From Phycisphaeraceae bacterium D3-23 (lineage in GTDB: Bacteria; Planctomycetota; Phycisphaerae; Phycisphaerales; Phycisphaeraceae): a DNA stretch of 64,000 nt. The notes beneath the pieces were generated by a model. That model was not told the DNA's origin and made no database searches. It saw only the letters and a program-made list of their open reading frames with translations. The stretch lies in NCBI GenBank assembly GCA_039555135.1, contig CP114179.1, positions 2,666,001 through 2,730,000 of the forward strand. The letters are read 5' to 3'. How positions within the stretch are numbered: the stretch's first letter is position 1; the number at the start of each line of letters is the position of its first letter. This document shows, piece after piece, positions 1 through 9,217 of this stretch. Both the position numbers and the translations under genes were made by a program.

Positions 1-2
1 CG

Positions 3-107
3 ATCCCGGACTTCGTCGAGTTTCAACTCGACACCAACTCCGACGGCAGGGTCGTCAAGCCCGACTCGCTGTTTATGGAAGCCCGAAAGCCCCGCGCGTC
101 GGTCTAG
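3..107 (+). CDS. C-terminal end of an unidentified protein (partial)
   Basis: An open frame enters from the left edge and ends at TAG 105-107, giving 34 residues that finish MEARKPRASV. The stop overlaps the stop of the convergent amidotransferase gene in the palindrome tctaga, so both genes end on the same bases. Too little is present to assign a family. Confidence 0.5.
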   Translation: MPDFVEFQLDTNSDGRVVKPDSLFMEARKPRASV

Positions 108-1792
108 ACCGAGTCGGGCGCAGACAGCGGGGCGGTTGGCGCGGCGTCTTCGCTATGATCGAGCAACAGCCCCGCGCGTTGCGAGATCAGCGCATTCCAT
201 CGCTTGCGGTCGACGCCGGGCTCGCCGAAGACCCAGCGGTTGACCGGCGCGGGAAGCCCGTGCTTCTCCTTGCGTTGTACGACGCCGAGGTCGTCTCCGA
301 CGATCTCCCGTAACGCGCGGCGCAGCAGCCACTTGCCCTGGCCATCGCGGTACTTCAGCGACGGGTGCAGTTTCGTCGCGAGGTCGACGACGCGGTGGTC
401 GAGGAACGGGTTGCGCATCTCTAATCCGTTGGCCATGCTCATGCGGTCTGCCATCGCGAGCAGCGGCTGGAGGAAGACGCCCGACTCGACCCGGCAGATG
501 TTCTCGGAGAGCGACGCCCCCTCGCGCCAGCGCGGGCGAAGCAATTCGACCAGCGCAACCGCGGCCTGCAGCCCGTCGCGCGACGCCATCCTGGCATAAC
601 GCTCAAGCCCCGAGCCGAAATACCGCCGTACCAAAGGCCCATACGCCCCGTCCGCCTCTTGCCCGATCCGCGCCTGCTCCCGCAGCAGCACGCCCGTCCG
701 GTGGTAGCCGTTGAATAGCTCGTCCGCGCCCTCGCCCGACAGCCCGACCTCGAACCCGTCCGCCCGCGCCGCGCGCGACAGCATGAACAGCGGCAGCAGG
801 CTGAAGCTCCCCACCGGCATCTCGATCGACCGCGCGATCGTATCGAGGTGGGCCAAAAGGTCCTCTCGCGTCGGCACGATCACCGACGCGTCAAACCCGA
901 ACCGCTCCGCCATCTCCCGAACGTATGGTCGCTCGTCGATCGTGTCGGCGTACTCCTCGAAATGCACGGTGTACGTCTTCTCGCTCCGCACCACCGCCTG
1001 GATCAGCGACGAATCAATCCCGCCCGACAGAAACGTCGTCACCGGCACGTCCGCAAGCTTGCGCAGCTCGCATGCGCTCGAAAACACATCGAGGAATTGC
1101 GACAATGCCTCGCGCTCGTCGTCGAGTGATTCATCAAACGCGGGCAGGCGCCACCACGTGTGCTTCGTCAGTTCGCCGGACCTGAGATCCACCGTGAGCG
1201 ACTGGCCCGGCAGGGCGCTGAGCACCGCCTGCCCATCCGCCTGCCACGGTGTCACCGCGTCGAAGTAAAACTCCAACTGATGGTGCAGCACGCTCCGGGC
1301 ACCCGCCAGCTTCGCCAGCGCCTTGACCTCCGACGCGAACGCGAATCGTCCGTCGCCATCATGTGTGTAGAACAACGGCTTTTTGCCCATGCGGTCGCGC
1401 GCAAGGAAGAGCGTGTCGCCCCGGTGCACCGCGAAGGCGAACATGCCGTTGAACCTGTCCAGGCAGCTCGGTCCCCATTCGAGGTACGCCGCGAGGACGA
1501 CCTCGGTATCGGTCTGCGTCGCGAACACCCGGCCCAGCGCCTCAAGCTCGGCGCGCAGGTCGCGCCAGTTGTACACCTCGCCGTTGTACAGGAGCGTCGC
1601 GCCGTCGATCGTGAGTGGTACCGGGACATCGTGGCGATCGACGATGCTCAGCCGGGTCTGCCCCAGCCGCATGGCTCGGCCGTGTGGGTCGGTGACATCG
1701 ACCATCCCCTGCTGGTCGGGCCCGCGGTGGCGCAGGCGTTCGCCCGCGTCGGGCGCGAGCCGGTCGAGATGTCCGCCGTAGATACCGCACAT
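104..1792 (-). CDS. asnB: Asparagine synthase (glutamine-hydrolysing) family amidotransferase
   Basis: Class II glutamine amidotransferase joined to an ATP-dependent AMP-ligase domain. Family members move ammonia from glutamine onto an activated carboxylate. The start MCGIYGG exposes Cys2, the glutaminase nucleophile; RHRGPDQ lies at 21-27, YNGEVYN at 69-75, and the PP-loop SGGIDSS at 256-262. At 562 aa it is somewhat shorter than a typical AsnB, with a reduced C-terminus. It heads a minus-strand run with an ABC exporter, a second AsnB-like gene and sugar-modifying enzymes. An amidotransferase acting on a uronic-acid-containing polysaccharide is therefore more likely than free asparagine synthesis; that role is inferred. 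Confidence 0.9.
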   Translation of the reverse strand: MCGIYGGHLDRLAPDAGERLRHRGPDQQGMVDVTDPHGRAMRLGQTRLSIVDRHDVPVPLTIDGATLLYNGEVYNWRDLRAELEALGRVFATQTDTEVVLAAYLEWGPSCLDRFNGMFAFAVHRGDTLFLARDRMGKKPLFYTHDGDGRFAFASEVKALAKLAGARSVLHHQLEFYFDAVTPWQADGQAVLSALPGQSLTVDLRSGELTKHTWWRLPAFDESLDDEREALSQFLDVFSSACELRKLADVPVTTFLSGGIDSSLIQAVVRSEKTYTVHFEEYADTIDERPYVREMAERFGFDASVIVPTREDLLAHLDTIARSIEMPVGSFSLLPLFMLSRAARADGFEVGLSGEGADELFNGYHRTGVLLREQARIGQEADGAYGPLVRRYFGSGLERYARMASRDGLQAAVALVELLRPRWREGASLSENICRVESGVFLQPLLAMADRMSMANGLEMRNPFLDHRVVDLATKLHPSLKYRDGQGKWLLRRALREIVGDDLGVVQRKEKHGLPAPVNRWVFGEPGVDRKRWNALISQRAGLLLDHSEDAAPTAPLSAPDSV

Positions 1793-1862
1793 GGGGAGGT
1801 GGCTCGGTCCTTGGGGAGTCGATACGAACGCGGCATTGTAGAGGAAATGAGGGGATGTTCGA

Positions 1863-3647
1863 TCACGCCTGCCAGTCGATCCCCTGCTCGCGGGAGAGGG
1901 CGTGGAACACGCCCCCCATGGCGTCGACGTCGCGCATCGTGCCCTGCTCGACGATCGTGCCCTGGTCCATGACGAGCACGCGGTCGCAGTTGGCGATGGT
2001 CGATAGCCGGTGCGCGACGATGAGGACGGTGAGTTCGCCGGGCAGCGCGTCGATGGCCTGCTGGACCTGGCGCTCGGAGACGCTGTCGAGCGCGCTGGTG
2101 GCCTCGTCGAAGATCAGGACCTGTCGGCGGTTCGCCAGTGCGCGGGCGATGGCGACGCGTTGGCGTTGCCCGCCGGACAGGCGCACGCCGCGGTCGCCGA
2201 CGTGGGTGTTCAGCCCGTCGGGCAGGTCGTCGAGGAACGCGCCGACCAGCGCCGCATCGGCCGCGGATGCGACCTGCGCGTCGGTGAGCGCATCGTCGCC
2301 GAAGCGGATGTTCTCCGCGACCGAGGCGCTGAACAGGAACGCCTCCTGCGGGACGACGCCGAAGAGCGACCGCCAAGCGGGGTTGGCCGCGTCGCTGCTC
2401 GACACGCCGTCGATCGTGACCCGCCCGGCCGTCGGGACGTGGAATTTCAGCAGCAGGTCCACAAGCGTCGACTTCCCCGACCCGCTGGGGCCGACGATGC
2501 CGACGCGCTCGCCGCGTTGGATTGCGAAAGACACGCCCCTGAGCCCGAACGACTCGTCTTCGCCGTAGGCAAAGCCGACATCCTCCAGCGCGATGCGCTC
2601 GGCAAACGGCACGGCGTCCACCGGCCCATCGGGCACGCGGTGGTCCTCCGCGCGCTGCAGGAACTCGACGATCTCCAGCGTCGTCGGGTAGGTCACCGCG
2701 ATCTGCGAGCGGATGGCGATAAGCTGCTGCGCGTAGCTGAGCATCCGCGCGACGATGACGAAGAACGTGACAAACAGCAGCACGGTCGATCGCTCGGGCC
2801 CGTACACCAGGAGGAAGCCCATCAGGATCAGCGCGAGCCCGGCGTTGGCGAGGGTCGCGATCAGGCCGGGCGTCATGTTGAGCAGCACGTAGCGTCGGCG
2901 GAGCACGTTGTTGAGTTCCAGGAACGCTTCCCACAGCCGGCCACGGAAGACATGCTCGCGCGAGAACGCGGCGATCGCGCGGAAGCCGCTGAGCGTGTCG
3001 AGCGCCTCGAAGTTGACTTGCTTGACCTGCTCCTTCTGCTCGCGCCCGGTGCGTGCCTGCGCGCGGTGGAGCCCGCGCAGCAGGAAGTAGACGACGACGA
3101 ACAGCCCCGCCGCCATGGCCGTGCCCACCGGGGAGACGAGCAGCGACACCGTGCCCAGGAAGACGACGCCGAACGCCGCGGGCAGCGGCCGAACGACGCT
3201 CGCGAACATCTCCCCGGCGTTGTTGCTGTGCGGGCCGAGGTACGTCTGCAGGTCCGCGATGCGGTAGCGGTGCACGGCCGAGAGGTCCATCGAGAACAGC
3301 TTGTCGAGCACCGCCCGCTTGATGTGCATATTGACCAGCAGGTGCAGCCGAGTGATCACGAGCGCGAAGACGAGCCGGCCCAGGAACCCGACCGCCGCGA
3401 GGGTCAGGATGCCAAAGGCCAGCACCCACAGCTTGCGCTCCAGCCCCATCCCATCGAACAGCGCCTGCCACTGCGCGAGCACCCCGGGTAGCTGCGTGGA
3501 TGAACCCTCTTCCAGCAGCGACGTCAGCACCGGCAGCACCATCCCCACCGACAACAGCTCCGCGATCGGTAAGACCGCCGCCACGGCACACAGCGCAAGC
3601 AGCAGCCGCTTATGCCTGAACAGGACCTCGGCGAACAGGTAACGCAT
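1863..3647 (-). CDS. ABC exporter, transmembrane domain fused to ATPase
   Basis: A 594-aa half-transporter of the MsbA/lipid-exporter type, predicted in the inner membrane. The N-terminal half has several hydrophobic helices (first one about residues 10-40). The ATPase half shows Walker A GPSGSGKST, signature LSGGQRQR, Walker B LIFDEATSALD and the H-loop AHRLST. The start chosen is MRYLFAEVLF: an in-frame upstream extension would translate the GTGAGGA tandem repeat and is unlikely to be coding. It sits between two amidotransferase genes on the same strand, which suggests export of a glycolipid or polysaccharide intermediate; the substrate is unknown. Confidence 0.9.
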   Translation of the reverse strand: MRYLFAEVLFRHKRLLLALCAVAAVLPIAELLSVGMVLPVLTSLLEEGSSTQLPGVLAQWQALFDGMGLERKLWVLAFGILTLAAVGFLGRLVFALVITRLHLLVNMHIKRAVLDKLFSMDLSAVHRYRIADLQTYLGPHSNNAGEMFASVVRPLPAAFGVVFLGTVSLLVSPVGTAMAAGLFVVVYFLLRGLHRAQARTGREQKEQVKQVNFEALDTLSGFRAIAAFSREHVFRGRLWEAFLELNNVLRRRYVLLNMTPGLIATLANAGLALILMGFLLVYGPERSTVLLFVTFFVIVARMLSYAQQLIAIRSQIAVTYPTTLEIVEFLQRAEDHRVPDGPVDAVPFAERIALEDVGFAYGEDESFGLRGVSFAIQRGERVGIVGPSGSGKSTLVDLLLKFHVPTAGRVTIDGVSSSDAANPAWRSLFGVVPQEAFLFSASVAENIRFGDDALTDAQVASAADAALVGAFLDDLPDGLNTHVGDRGVRLSGGQRQRVAIARALANRRQVLIFDEATSALDSVSERQVQQAIDALPGELTVLIVAHRLSTIANCDRVLVMDQGTIVEQGTMRDVDAMGGVFHALSREQGIDWQA

Positions 3648-3664
3648 CGCGGCAGTGTAGTTGG

Positions 3665-3757
3665 GTGAGGAGTGAGGAGTGAGGAGTGAGGGAGTAATCA
3701 CGCCCAGCCGCTTGTGCTTCATCAGGCCTCGCGCCTCACGCCTCACCGCTCAAGCCC
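3665..3757. repeat. Intergenic inverted element with iterated GTGAGG word
   Basis: Four tandem copies of a 7-mer (GTGAGGA three times, then GTGAGGG) occupy 3665-3692. An inverted, degenerate set of the same word (CCTCGCG, CCTCACG, CCTCACC) follows at 3727-3748 and runs almost to the amidotransferase stop at 3763. The arms could pair into a long imperfect hairpin. This is the first of six elements here with the same architecture but unrelated words. Confidence 0.65.
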
Positions 3758-3762
3758 CACCC

Positions 3763-5664
3763 CTACTCCAAAAACGTTTCCCACCACAGCGCGAGGTTGT
3801 ACAGCGTCCAGGCGGGCTGGCCCGCGCCGCGCCCGAGCAATCCGCGCACGGCGTCACGATCCAGCAGCCCCGTCGCGTCGGCGAAGCGGTCGACTTTCGT
3901 GCGCACCTCGTCGCCCAGCCGATCAAAGCACCACTCGTACACCGGCACGCCGAAGCCCTGCTTAGGCCGGTCGATCAGCTCATCCGGGATCACGCCGCGC
4001 ACCGCACGTTTGAGGATACGCTTCGAGGTCTTGCCGTCCCCGAGCTTGACCGCCGAGGGCAGCGACAGCGCGAGCTCGACAAACCGATGGTCCAGGAACG
4101 GCACCCGCCCCTCGAGCGATACGCCCATCGCCATCTTGTCGACGCGCATCAGCAGCAGCTCGGGCAGCCGCAGGTGCAGGTCGCTGTGCGTCATCCAGTG
4201 CAGCGGGCTGGGCTCCCACGCCTTGGTGCGGAAGTGTTCGTAGTGCGGCGCGAGCGCTTCCCACGAGGAGTAGCCCGCGAACTGGTCACGCATACCCTGC
4301 GACAGCAGGCCGCGCTTGGCGGACTCCGTAAAACACTCCGCGCCCGACCAGAACACCGGCTCACCCGCCGCCCCGCGGCGAAGCCACTCCGTGTAGTGCT
4401 TCCCCCCCGCGCCCCACCGCGCGCGCAGCCCCGAAAGGCCGGCCCACTTCAGCGGGCCGGCGAACCGCCGGTCACTCAGTGCTTGCAGCTTCAACGCCCG
4501 CTGCCAATGCGGGTAGCCACAGAACAGCTCGTCTGCACCCTCCCCGACCTGCGCGACGACGACGCCATGGTTCCGAGCGAGCTTGCTCACGAAATGTACC
4601 GGCACACACACAGGGTCCGCGATCGGCTCGTCCTGCAGCCACACCATCCGGTCGACAAACCCCAGCAGGTCCTCGACCGAAAGCTTCAAGGCGTGGTGGT
4701 CCGCGCCGATCTCGTTGGCCATGCGCTCGGCGTGGTGCAATTCGCTCTTGTACGTGCCATACTCGTCGTCGTAGCCGATGCTGAACGTCTTGACCGGAGA
4801 CGTCTCACCCGCGCTGAACAGCGCCGCGTTCGTGCTCGAATCGACCCCGCCCGACAGAAAAACACCGACGGGCACATCGCTGACCTTGCGCGACGCAACG
4901 GAGGTCTTGAGCGAATCCAGCACCAACTCGGCCGCGTCTTCCTCGTTGATCCCCGCGCGCGGCGTGACTTGGTCCCACACGTCGTACCAGCGCGTCTGTG
5001 TCACGTTCCCCTCGGCACTGACACGCAGCATGCACCCGCCGGGGAGCTTCGAGATGCCCTTGAACAAGGTCGACGGGGCGGGCGGGACGAGGAAGCTCAG
5101 GTAGTCGTAGAGGGCGCGTTCGTCGATCCCGCGGGGCTGGGCGGGGTCGGCGAGCAGGGCCTTGATCTCGCTGGCGAACGCGAATGTGCCGTCGTGCTGC
5201 GTGAAGTAGACCGGCTTGATGCCGATGCGGTCGCGGACCAGCACCAGCTCGCGCGTCTGTGTATCCAACCACGCGAAGGCGAACATGCCGTGGAGCTTGT
5301 CGAGCAGGCCGAGCCCCCAGCAGCGCAGGCCGTGCAGCAGCACCTCGGTGTCGGAGTGGTCGGTGCGCCACGGGCCGACGCCCTGTTGCTCCAGCTCGCG
5401 TCGCAGCTCCACGTGGTTGTAGATTTCGCCGTTGAACACCAGGGCGGTGCGTCCGTCGTCGCTCACCATCGGCTGCGCGGCGGCGGGGTCGGGGTCGATG
5501 ATCGCCAGCCGGCGGTGGCCCAGCCCGAGGTTGCGGTCGTCACTGAGCCAGGCGCCCGCCCCGTCTGGCCCGCGATGCGTCATCGTGTCGCGCATGCGTT
5601 CGAGCAGCCCACGCTCGACTCGGCCACGCCGCTCCAGATCGACCACACCCACGATGCCGCACAT
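3763..5664 (-). CDS. asnB: Asparagine synthase (glutamine-hydrolysing) family amidotransferase
   Basis: Second amidotransferase, 633 aa, full length for the family. Cys2 follows the start (MCGIVGV), THRGPDG lies at 29-35, FNGEIYN at 77-83, and the PP-loop SGGVDSS at 271-277. The C-terminal domain carries the family-typical VPFLDHRFVELA and KQGFGVPV stretches. Its ATG overlaps the TGA of the upstream oxidoreductase gene (ATGA), indicating translational coupling in one operon. Two-domain oxidoreductases of that kind commonly accompany AsnB-like genes in exopolysaccharide loci, so it probably amidates a sugar carboxylate during envelope polysaccharide synthesis (inferred). Confidence 0.92.
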   Translation of the reverse strand: MCGIVGVVDLERRGRVERGLLERMRDTMTHRGPDGAGAWLSDDRNLGLGHRRLAIIDPDPAAAQPMVSDDGRTALVFNGEIYNHVELRRELEQQGVGPWRTDHSDTEVLLHGLRCWGLGLLDKLHGMFAFAWLDTQTRELVLVRDRIGIKPVYFTQHDGTFAFASEIKALLADPAQPRGIDERALYDYLSFLVPPAPSTLFKGISKLPGGCMLRVSAEGNVTQTRWYDVWDQVTPRAGINEEDAAELVLDSLKTSVASRKVSDVPVGVFLSGGVDSSTNAALFSAGETSPVKTFSIGYDDEYGTYKSELHHAERMANEIGADHHALKLSVEDLLGFVDRMVWLQDEPIADPVCVPVHFVSKLARNHGVVVAQVGEGADELFCGYPHWQRALKLQALSDRRFAGPLKWAGLSGLRARWGAGGKHYTEWLRRGAAGEPVFWSGAECFTESAKRGLLSQGMRDQFAGYSSWEALAPHYEHFRTKAWEPSPLHWMTHSDLHLRLPELLLMRVDKMAMGVSLEGRVPFLDHRFVELALSLPSAVKLGDGKTSKRILKRAVRGVIPDELIDRPKQGFGVPVYEWCFDRLGDEVRTKVDRFADATGLLDRDAVRGLLGRGAGQPAWTLYNLALWWETFLE

Positions 5665-7829
5665 CAGCCGCGCCCCGTGATCTGGTCCTGCACCCGAAAC
5701 GCGATGTCCATCACATCATGCTGCTCCCGCAGCGTGATCGGCCAGTCGCCGCCCTCCCAGACCGCGTGCGCGAACGCGGCGAGCTCTTCTTCGTGGCCTT
5801 TCTGGACCGTACGGTGCTGCACGCCTTGTTTCGCGCGATCGGTCGTGGTCAGCGACTTGTAGTCGTTGAGTGAGATTACCTGGCCGTCGCAGAAGACGTC
5901 GCACGTTTCTTTGGGGAAGGCGCTACTGCCCAGCGCGGTGTAGGTCAGCGTGGCGAGCGAGCCGTCGTCGAAGGTGACCGTCGCGACGAAGTTGTCGTCC
6001 GCGCGGTCGTGCTCGGAGGTCGGTCGGATCGTGTGTGCCGAGACCTCGGCGGGGCGTGCGCCGGTGAGCGCGACGAAGAGGTCGTAGAGGTGGCAGGCCT
6101 CGCCGAGGTTTCGCCCGCCGCCCTCGGGGCCGTGGGTCCAGTGGTCGCTGGGGAGGTGGCCTGCGTTCATACGGTAGTTGATAACGAGCGGCGCGTTGCG
6201 CCCGACGGTGTACTCCAACGCGCGTTGCATACACGGCGAGAACCGGCGGTTGTAGCCGGTCATCAGGATGGGTTTGTTGTCAACATCGTCACTGTAAAAC
6301 GCAAGCAGCGTATCCATCTCTTCGCGCGTCAGGGCTGTGGGTTTCTCAACGAGCACGTGCTTGCCCGCTTCGAGCGCCGCGAGTGCCATCGCGGCGTGCC
6401 GGTCGTGCCTTGTGCAGATGAGCACGGCATCGACATCGTCCGCCGCCAACACCGCTTCGTAGTCGGTCGACGAGCGCGACGCCGCGAACTGGCGTGCGGT
6501 CTCGCTGGCGTTGTGGCCCGATCGGCTCACGATGGCCTGCAGGTGGAACGCTCTGCCGAGCTTCGCGAGGTTGGGCAGGTGCACACCCCGCGCAAAAGCG
6601 CCCGCCCCGACGACCGCGATCCTGACCTTGCCTTCACCGGCTGATTTGGCCTTGGGGTTCGCGACGACTGTCGATGCCGCGGCGCCGGTGTCATCCGCTT
6701 CGTCGTAGGCGAGCAGCACCGCCAGCGGCTTCGCGTCGGCACCATCGCCCGTGTCCTCCGCGTTCAACCGTTTGTATGCGGCGGGTGCTTCATCAAGCGT
6801 GTAGGTCTGCGCGATCAAAGGCGCGGCCTGCACCGCGCCCGCCGCGAGTTGGGCGAGATACGCGGCCATATTGCGGTTCTCGGTCCAGCGGACGTAGCCG
6901 ACGGGGTAGTCGTGGCCGTCCTCTTCGTAGCTCGTGTCGTATCGGCCCGGGCCGTAGGACGTGGAGACGCGGAAGTCGAGTTCTTTGAGGTAGATGTCCT
7001 CGCGGTTGAGGTCGAGCCCGACGTCGCCGACGAGGACGACGCGGCCCTTGCGTCTGCACATCCTGAAGGCGGTCGAGACGATGTCGCTGCTCGCGTGTGC
7101 GGCGGTGATGATGACGCCGTCTGCGCCGTTGCCGCCGGCCAGGCGGTGGGCCTGCTGGACCGCGTCGTCCTCGGTGTCGATCGCGGCATGCATGCCTAAG
7201 TCGAGGGCCTGCTCGCAGCGTGTCGCGTCGGGGTCGCTGCCGAGGACCGTGCAGCCGTGGGCCTTGAGGAGCTGCGCCGTAAGCTGGCCGATGAGCCCGA
7301 GCCCGAGCACGACGAACGTCTCGCCCAGTGTCGGCTCGGCTCGGCGGACACCCTGCAACGCGATCGCGCCGAGCGTGACCGTACACGCCGCGTCGTCGTC
7401 CACGCCTTGCGGCACGGGCACCGTAAGGTTGCGCGGCACGGAGATCACCTCGGCGTGGTGCGCGCACTGCGCCCCGGCACATGCGACGCGGTCGCCGACA
7501 CGCAGGTCGTCGATGCCTTCGCCGAGGCCGATCACGACGCCGCTGGCGGAATACCCCGTGGGCTGCCCGGCCTCGAGCTTGTTCTTCACCATCTGGCGGG
7601 TCTGCGCGATGCCCTGGTCCATCGCCATCGCGACGACACGCTTGACCTGCTCGGGTTTTTCGAGCGCCTTCTTCCACAGCGGTGTGCCCGACGCGCGGAC
7701 GCCCGCCATCTCCGTCCCGATCGAGATGCACGACCGCACCGCGCGCACCAACACACGGCCCGGCTCAACGACTGGGGCCGGCACGTCGCGGACGACCGCG
7801 TCGCCTTGTTGGATGAGGACCTGTTTCAT
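5664..7829 (-). CDS. Bi-domain oxidoreductase: zinc-type alcohol dehydrogenase plus Gfo/Idh/MocA
   Basis: A 721-aa fusion. Residues about 1-350 form a medium-chain dehydrogenase/reductase (CISIGTE near residue 35, Rossmann stretch VVLGLGLIGQL). Residues about 380-721 form a Gfo/Idh/MocA sugar dehydrogenase, with the NAD-binding start RIAVVGAGAFARGVHLPNL and the family EKP motif in VLVEKPTALT. The fused form is recurrent in bacterial exopolysaccharide clusters. It overlaps the downstream amidotransferase by one base of each stop/start codon. The likely role is oxidation or reduction of a nucleotide sugar or sugar intermediate; the exact reaction is unknown. Confidence 0.88.
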   Translation of the reverse strand: MKQVLIQQGDAVVRDVPAPVVEPGRVLVRAVRSCISIGTEMAGVRASGTPLWKKALEKPEQVKRVVAMAMDQGIAQTRQMVKNKLEAGQPTGYSASGVVIGLGEGIDDLRVGDRVACAGAQCAHHAEVISVPRNLTVPVPQGVDDDAACTVTLGAIALQGVRRAEPTLGETFVVLGLGLIGQLTAQLLKAHGCTVLGSDPDATRCEQALDLGMHAAIDTEDDAVQQAHRLAGGNGADGVIITAAHASSDIVSTAFRMCRRKGRVVLVGDVGLDLNREDIYLKELDFRVSTSYGPGRYDTSYEEDGHDYPVGYVRWTENRNMAAYLAQLAAGAVQAAPLIAQTYTLDEAPAAYKRLNAEDTGDGADAKPLAVLLAYDEADDTGAAASTVVANPKAKSAGEGKVRIAVVGAGAFARGVHLPNLAKLGRAFHLQAIVSRSGHNASETARQFAASRSSTDYEAVLAADDVDAVLICTRHDRHAAMALAALEAGKHVLVEKPTALTREEMDTLLAFYSDDVDNKPILMTGYNRRFSPCMQRALEYTVGRNAPLVINYRMNAGHLPSDHWTHGPEGGGRNLGEACHLYDLFVALTGARPAEVSAHTIRPTSEHDRADDNFVATVTFDDGSLATLTYTALGSSAFPKETCDVFCDGQVISLNDYKSLTTTDRAKQGVQHRTVQKGHEEELAAFAHAVWEGGDWPITLREQHDVMDIAFRVQDQITGRG

Positions 7830-7840
7830 GGGGGAGGGGT

Positions 7841-7983
7841 TAGGCGCTAGGGCCTAGGTCGCGCCATCAAGTGTCATGCCGCGGCTAGATGTGCGGCTCG
7901 GTACGGATCCCCAGGGTAGTCTTTTTCAATGCAACGCAACGAGCAACAACCTAGGCGCTAGGCCCTAGCGCCTAGCGCCTAGA
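7841..7983. repeat. Intergenic inverted element with CTAGGCGC word
   Basis: A 17-bp arm, TAGGCGCTAGGGCCTAG, at 7841-7857 is exactly repeated in inverse orientation at 7958-7974. The right side is extended by further CTAGGCGC/GCGCCTAG units over 7951-7983. The right side ends two bases before the aminotransferase stop codon at 7986-7988. The 156-bp gap between the oxidoreductase and aminotransferase genes is mostly this element. Confidence 0.8.
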
Positions 7984-7985
7984 CC

Positions 7986-9173
7986 CTACTGATAAAACCG
8001 CTTGATCGTCTCCGCGACGTGCGACTGCTGCTCGTCGCTCAGCTCGGGGAAGATCGGCAGCGCGAGGACTTCGCTACACGCGTGTTCGGCGTGGGGGAAG
8101 TCGCCCCGGCTGTAGCCGAACTCCTCGAAGCATTTTTGCATGTGCAGGCATAGCGGGTAGTACACCGCCGAGCCGACGCCCGCCTGGCCCAGGTACTGCT
8201 GCAATTCGTCGCGGTTCTCGGCGCGGATGACGTACTGGTTATAGATCGACTGGTTGCCCTCGGCGATGACCGGCGTCTTGACCTGCTTCACATCCGCGAG
8301 CTGCTCGTCGTAGAAGGCGGCGTTCTCGCGTCGGCCCTCGTGCCAGGCATCGAGGTGCTTGAGCTTGACCGAGAGGTACGCGGCCTGGAGCGTGTCGATA
8401 CGGAAGTTGCCGCCGACCTCGTCGTGGTAGTAGCCGCCGTGTGCGCCGTGGTTGCGCAGCATGCGCAGACGCTTGGCGACGGTCTCGTCGTTGGTGGTGA
8501 CGAGCCCGGCATCGCCCGCGCCGCCCAGGTTCTTGGAGGGGAAGAAGCTGAAGCAGCCGCAGTGTCCCAGCGAGCCGGCGTGCGCGTCGTGCTGGCGTGC
8601 GCCGATGGCCTGGGCCGCGTCTTCGATGACCGACAGCTCGTGCTTCTCGGCCAGGTCGAGCACATCATCCATATCCGCCATCTGCCCGAACAGGTGGACG
8701 GGCATGATCGCGCGCGTCTTCTCGGTGATGATGTCCTGCACCTGCTCGGTGTCGAGGTTAAATGTCTCGGGGTCGATATCGACAAACACCGGCTTGAGCC
8801 CGCGGCGCTGGATCGAGCCCGCCGTCGCGAAGAAGGTGAAGGGCGTCGTGATCACTTCGTCGCCGGGCTTGAGGTCCATCGCCATCAGCGCGAGGATCAG
8901 CGCGTCGGTCCCGCTGGAGCAGCCCACGGCGAACTGGCTGCCGCAGTACGCGGCGGCCTCCTCCTCGAACTGCGCCACCGCCGGGCCATTGACCATGACC
9001 TGGCTGTCGAGGATGGCCTCGAACACGGCCATGACTTCCTTTTTCAGCGGCGCGTACTGCGGCTTGAGGTCGAGCAGCGGGACGTCGAGCGTCGGGGGCG
9101 CGGGCTTGGTATTGGCGGCAGCGTTCACGGCGGCGTTCCTTGTGGCAGGCACGGGGGCCGGTCGCCGCGACAT
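7986..9173 (-). CDS. DegT/DnrJ/EryC1/StrS family sugar aminotransferase
   Basis: PLP-dependent aminotransferase (395 aa) that typically converts a nucleotide-linked keto-sugar to an amino-sugar with glutamate as donor. The family lysine is in SFFPSKNLGG, and VIEDAAQAIGA and GCSSGTDAL mark the PLP pocket. The ATG at 9173 (MSRRPAPVP) was chosen because homology-like sequence begins soon after (LDVPLLDLKPQY, about residue 30). A much longer in-frame extension would overlap the upstream membrane gene and is arginine-rich nonsense. Its place with amidotransferases and glycosyltransferases points to synthesis of an aminated surface sugar. Confidence 0.92.
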   Translation of the reverse strand: MSRRPAPVPATRNAAVNAAANTKPAPPTLDVPLLDLKPQYAPLKKEVMAVFEAILDSQVMVNGPAVAQFEEEAAAYCGSQFAVGCSSGTDALILALMAMDLKPGDEVITTPFTFFATAGSIQRRGLKPVFVDIDPETFNLDTEQVQDIITEKTRAIMPVHLFGQMADMDDVLDLAEKHELSVIEDAAQAIGARQHDAHAGSLGHCGCFSFFPSKNLGGAGDAGLVTTNDETVAKRLRMLRNHGAHGGYYHDEVGGNFRIDTLQAAYLSVKLKHLDAWHEGRRENAAFYDEQLADVKQVKTPVIAEGNQSIYNQYVIRAENRDELQQYLGQAGVGSAVYYPLCLHMQKCFEEFGYSRGDFPHAEHACSEVLALPIFPELSDEQQSHVAETIKRFYQ

Positions 9174-9217
9174 ACGGGCCAGCCAAGGGGTAACGGTATG
9201 CGGGCGATGCGCGGGCG

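Noticed and set aside
3679-5862. 727-codon plus-strand frame over the second amidotransferase
   Set aside because: Antisense shadow, rich in Arg/Val/Gln with no recognisable domain.
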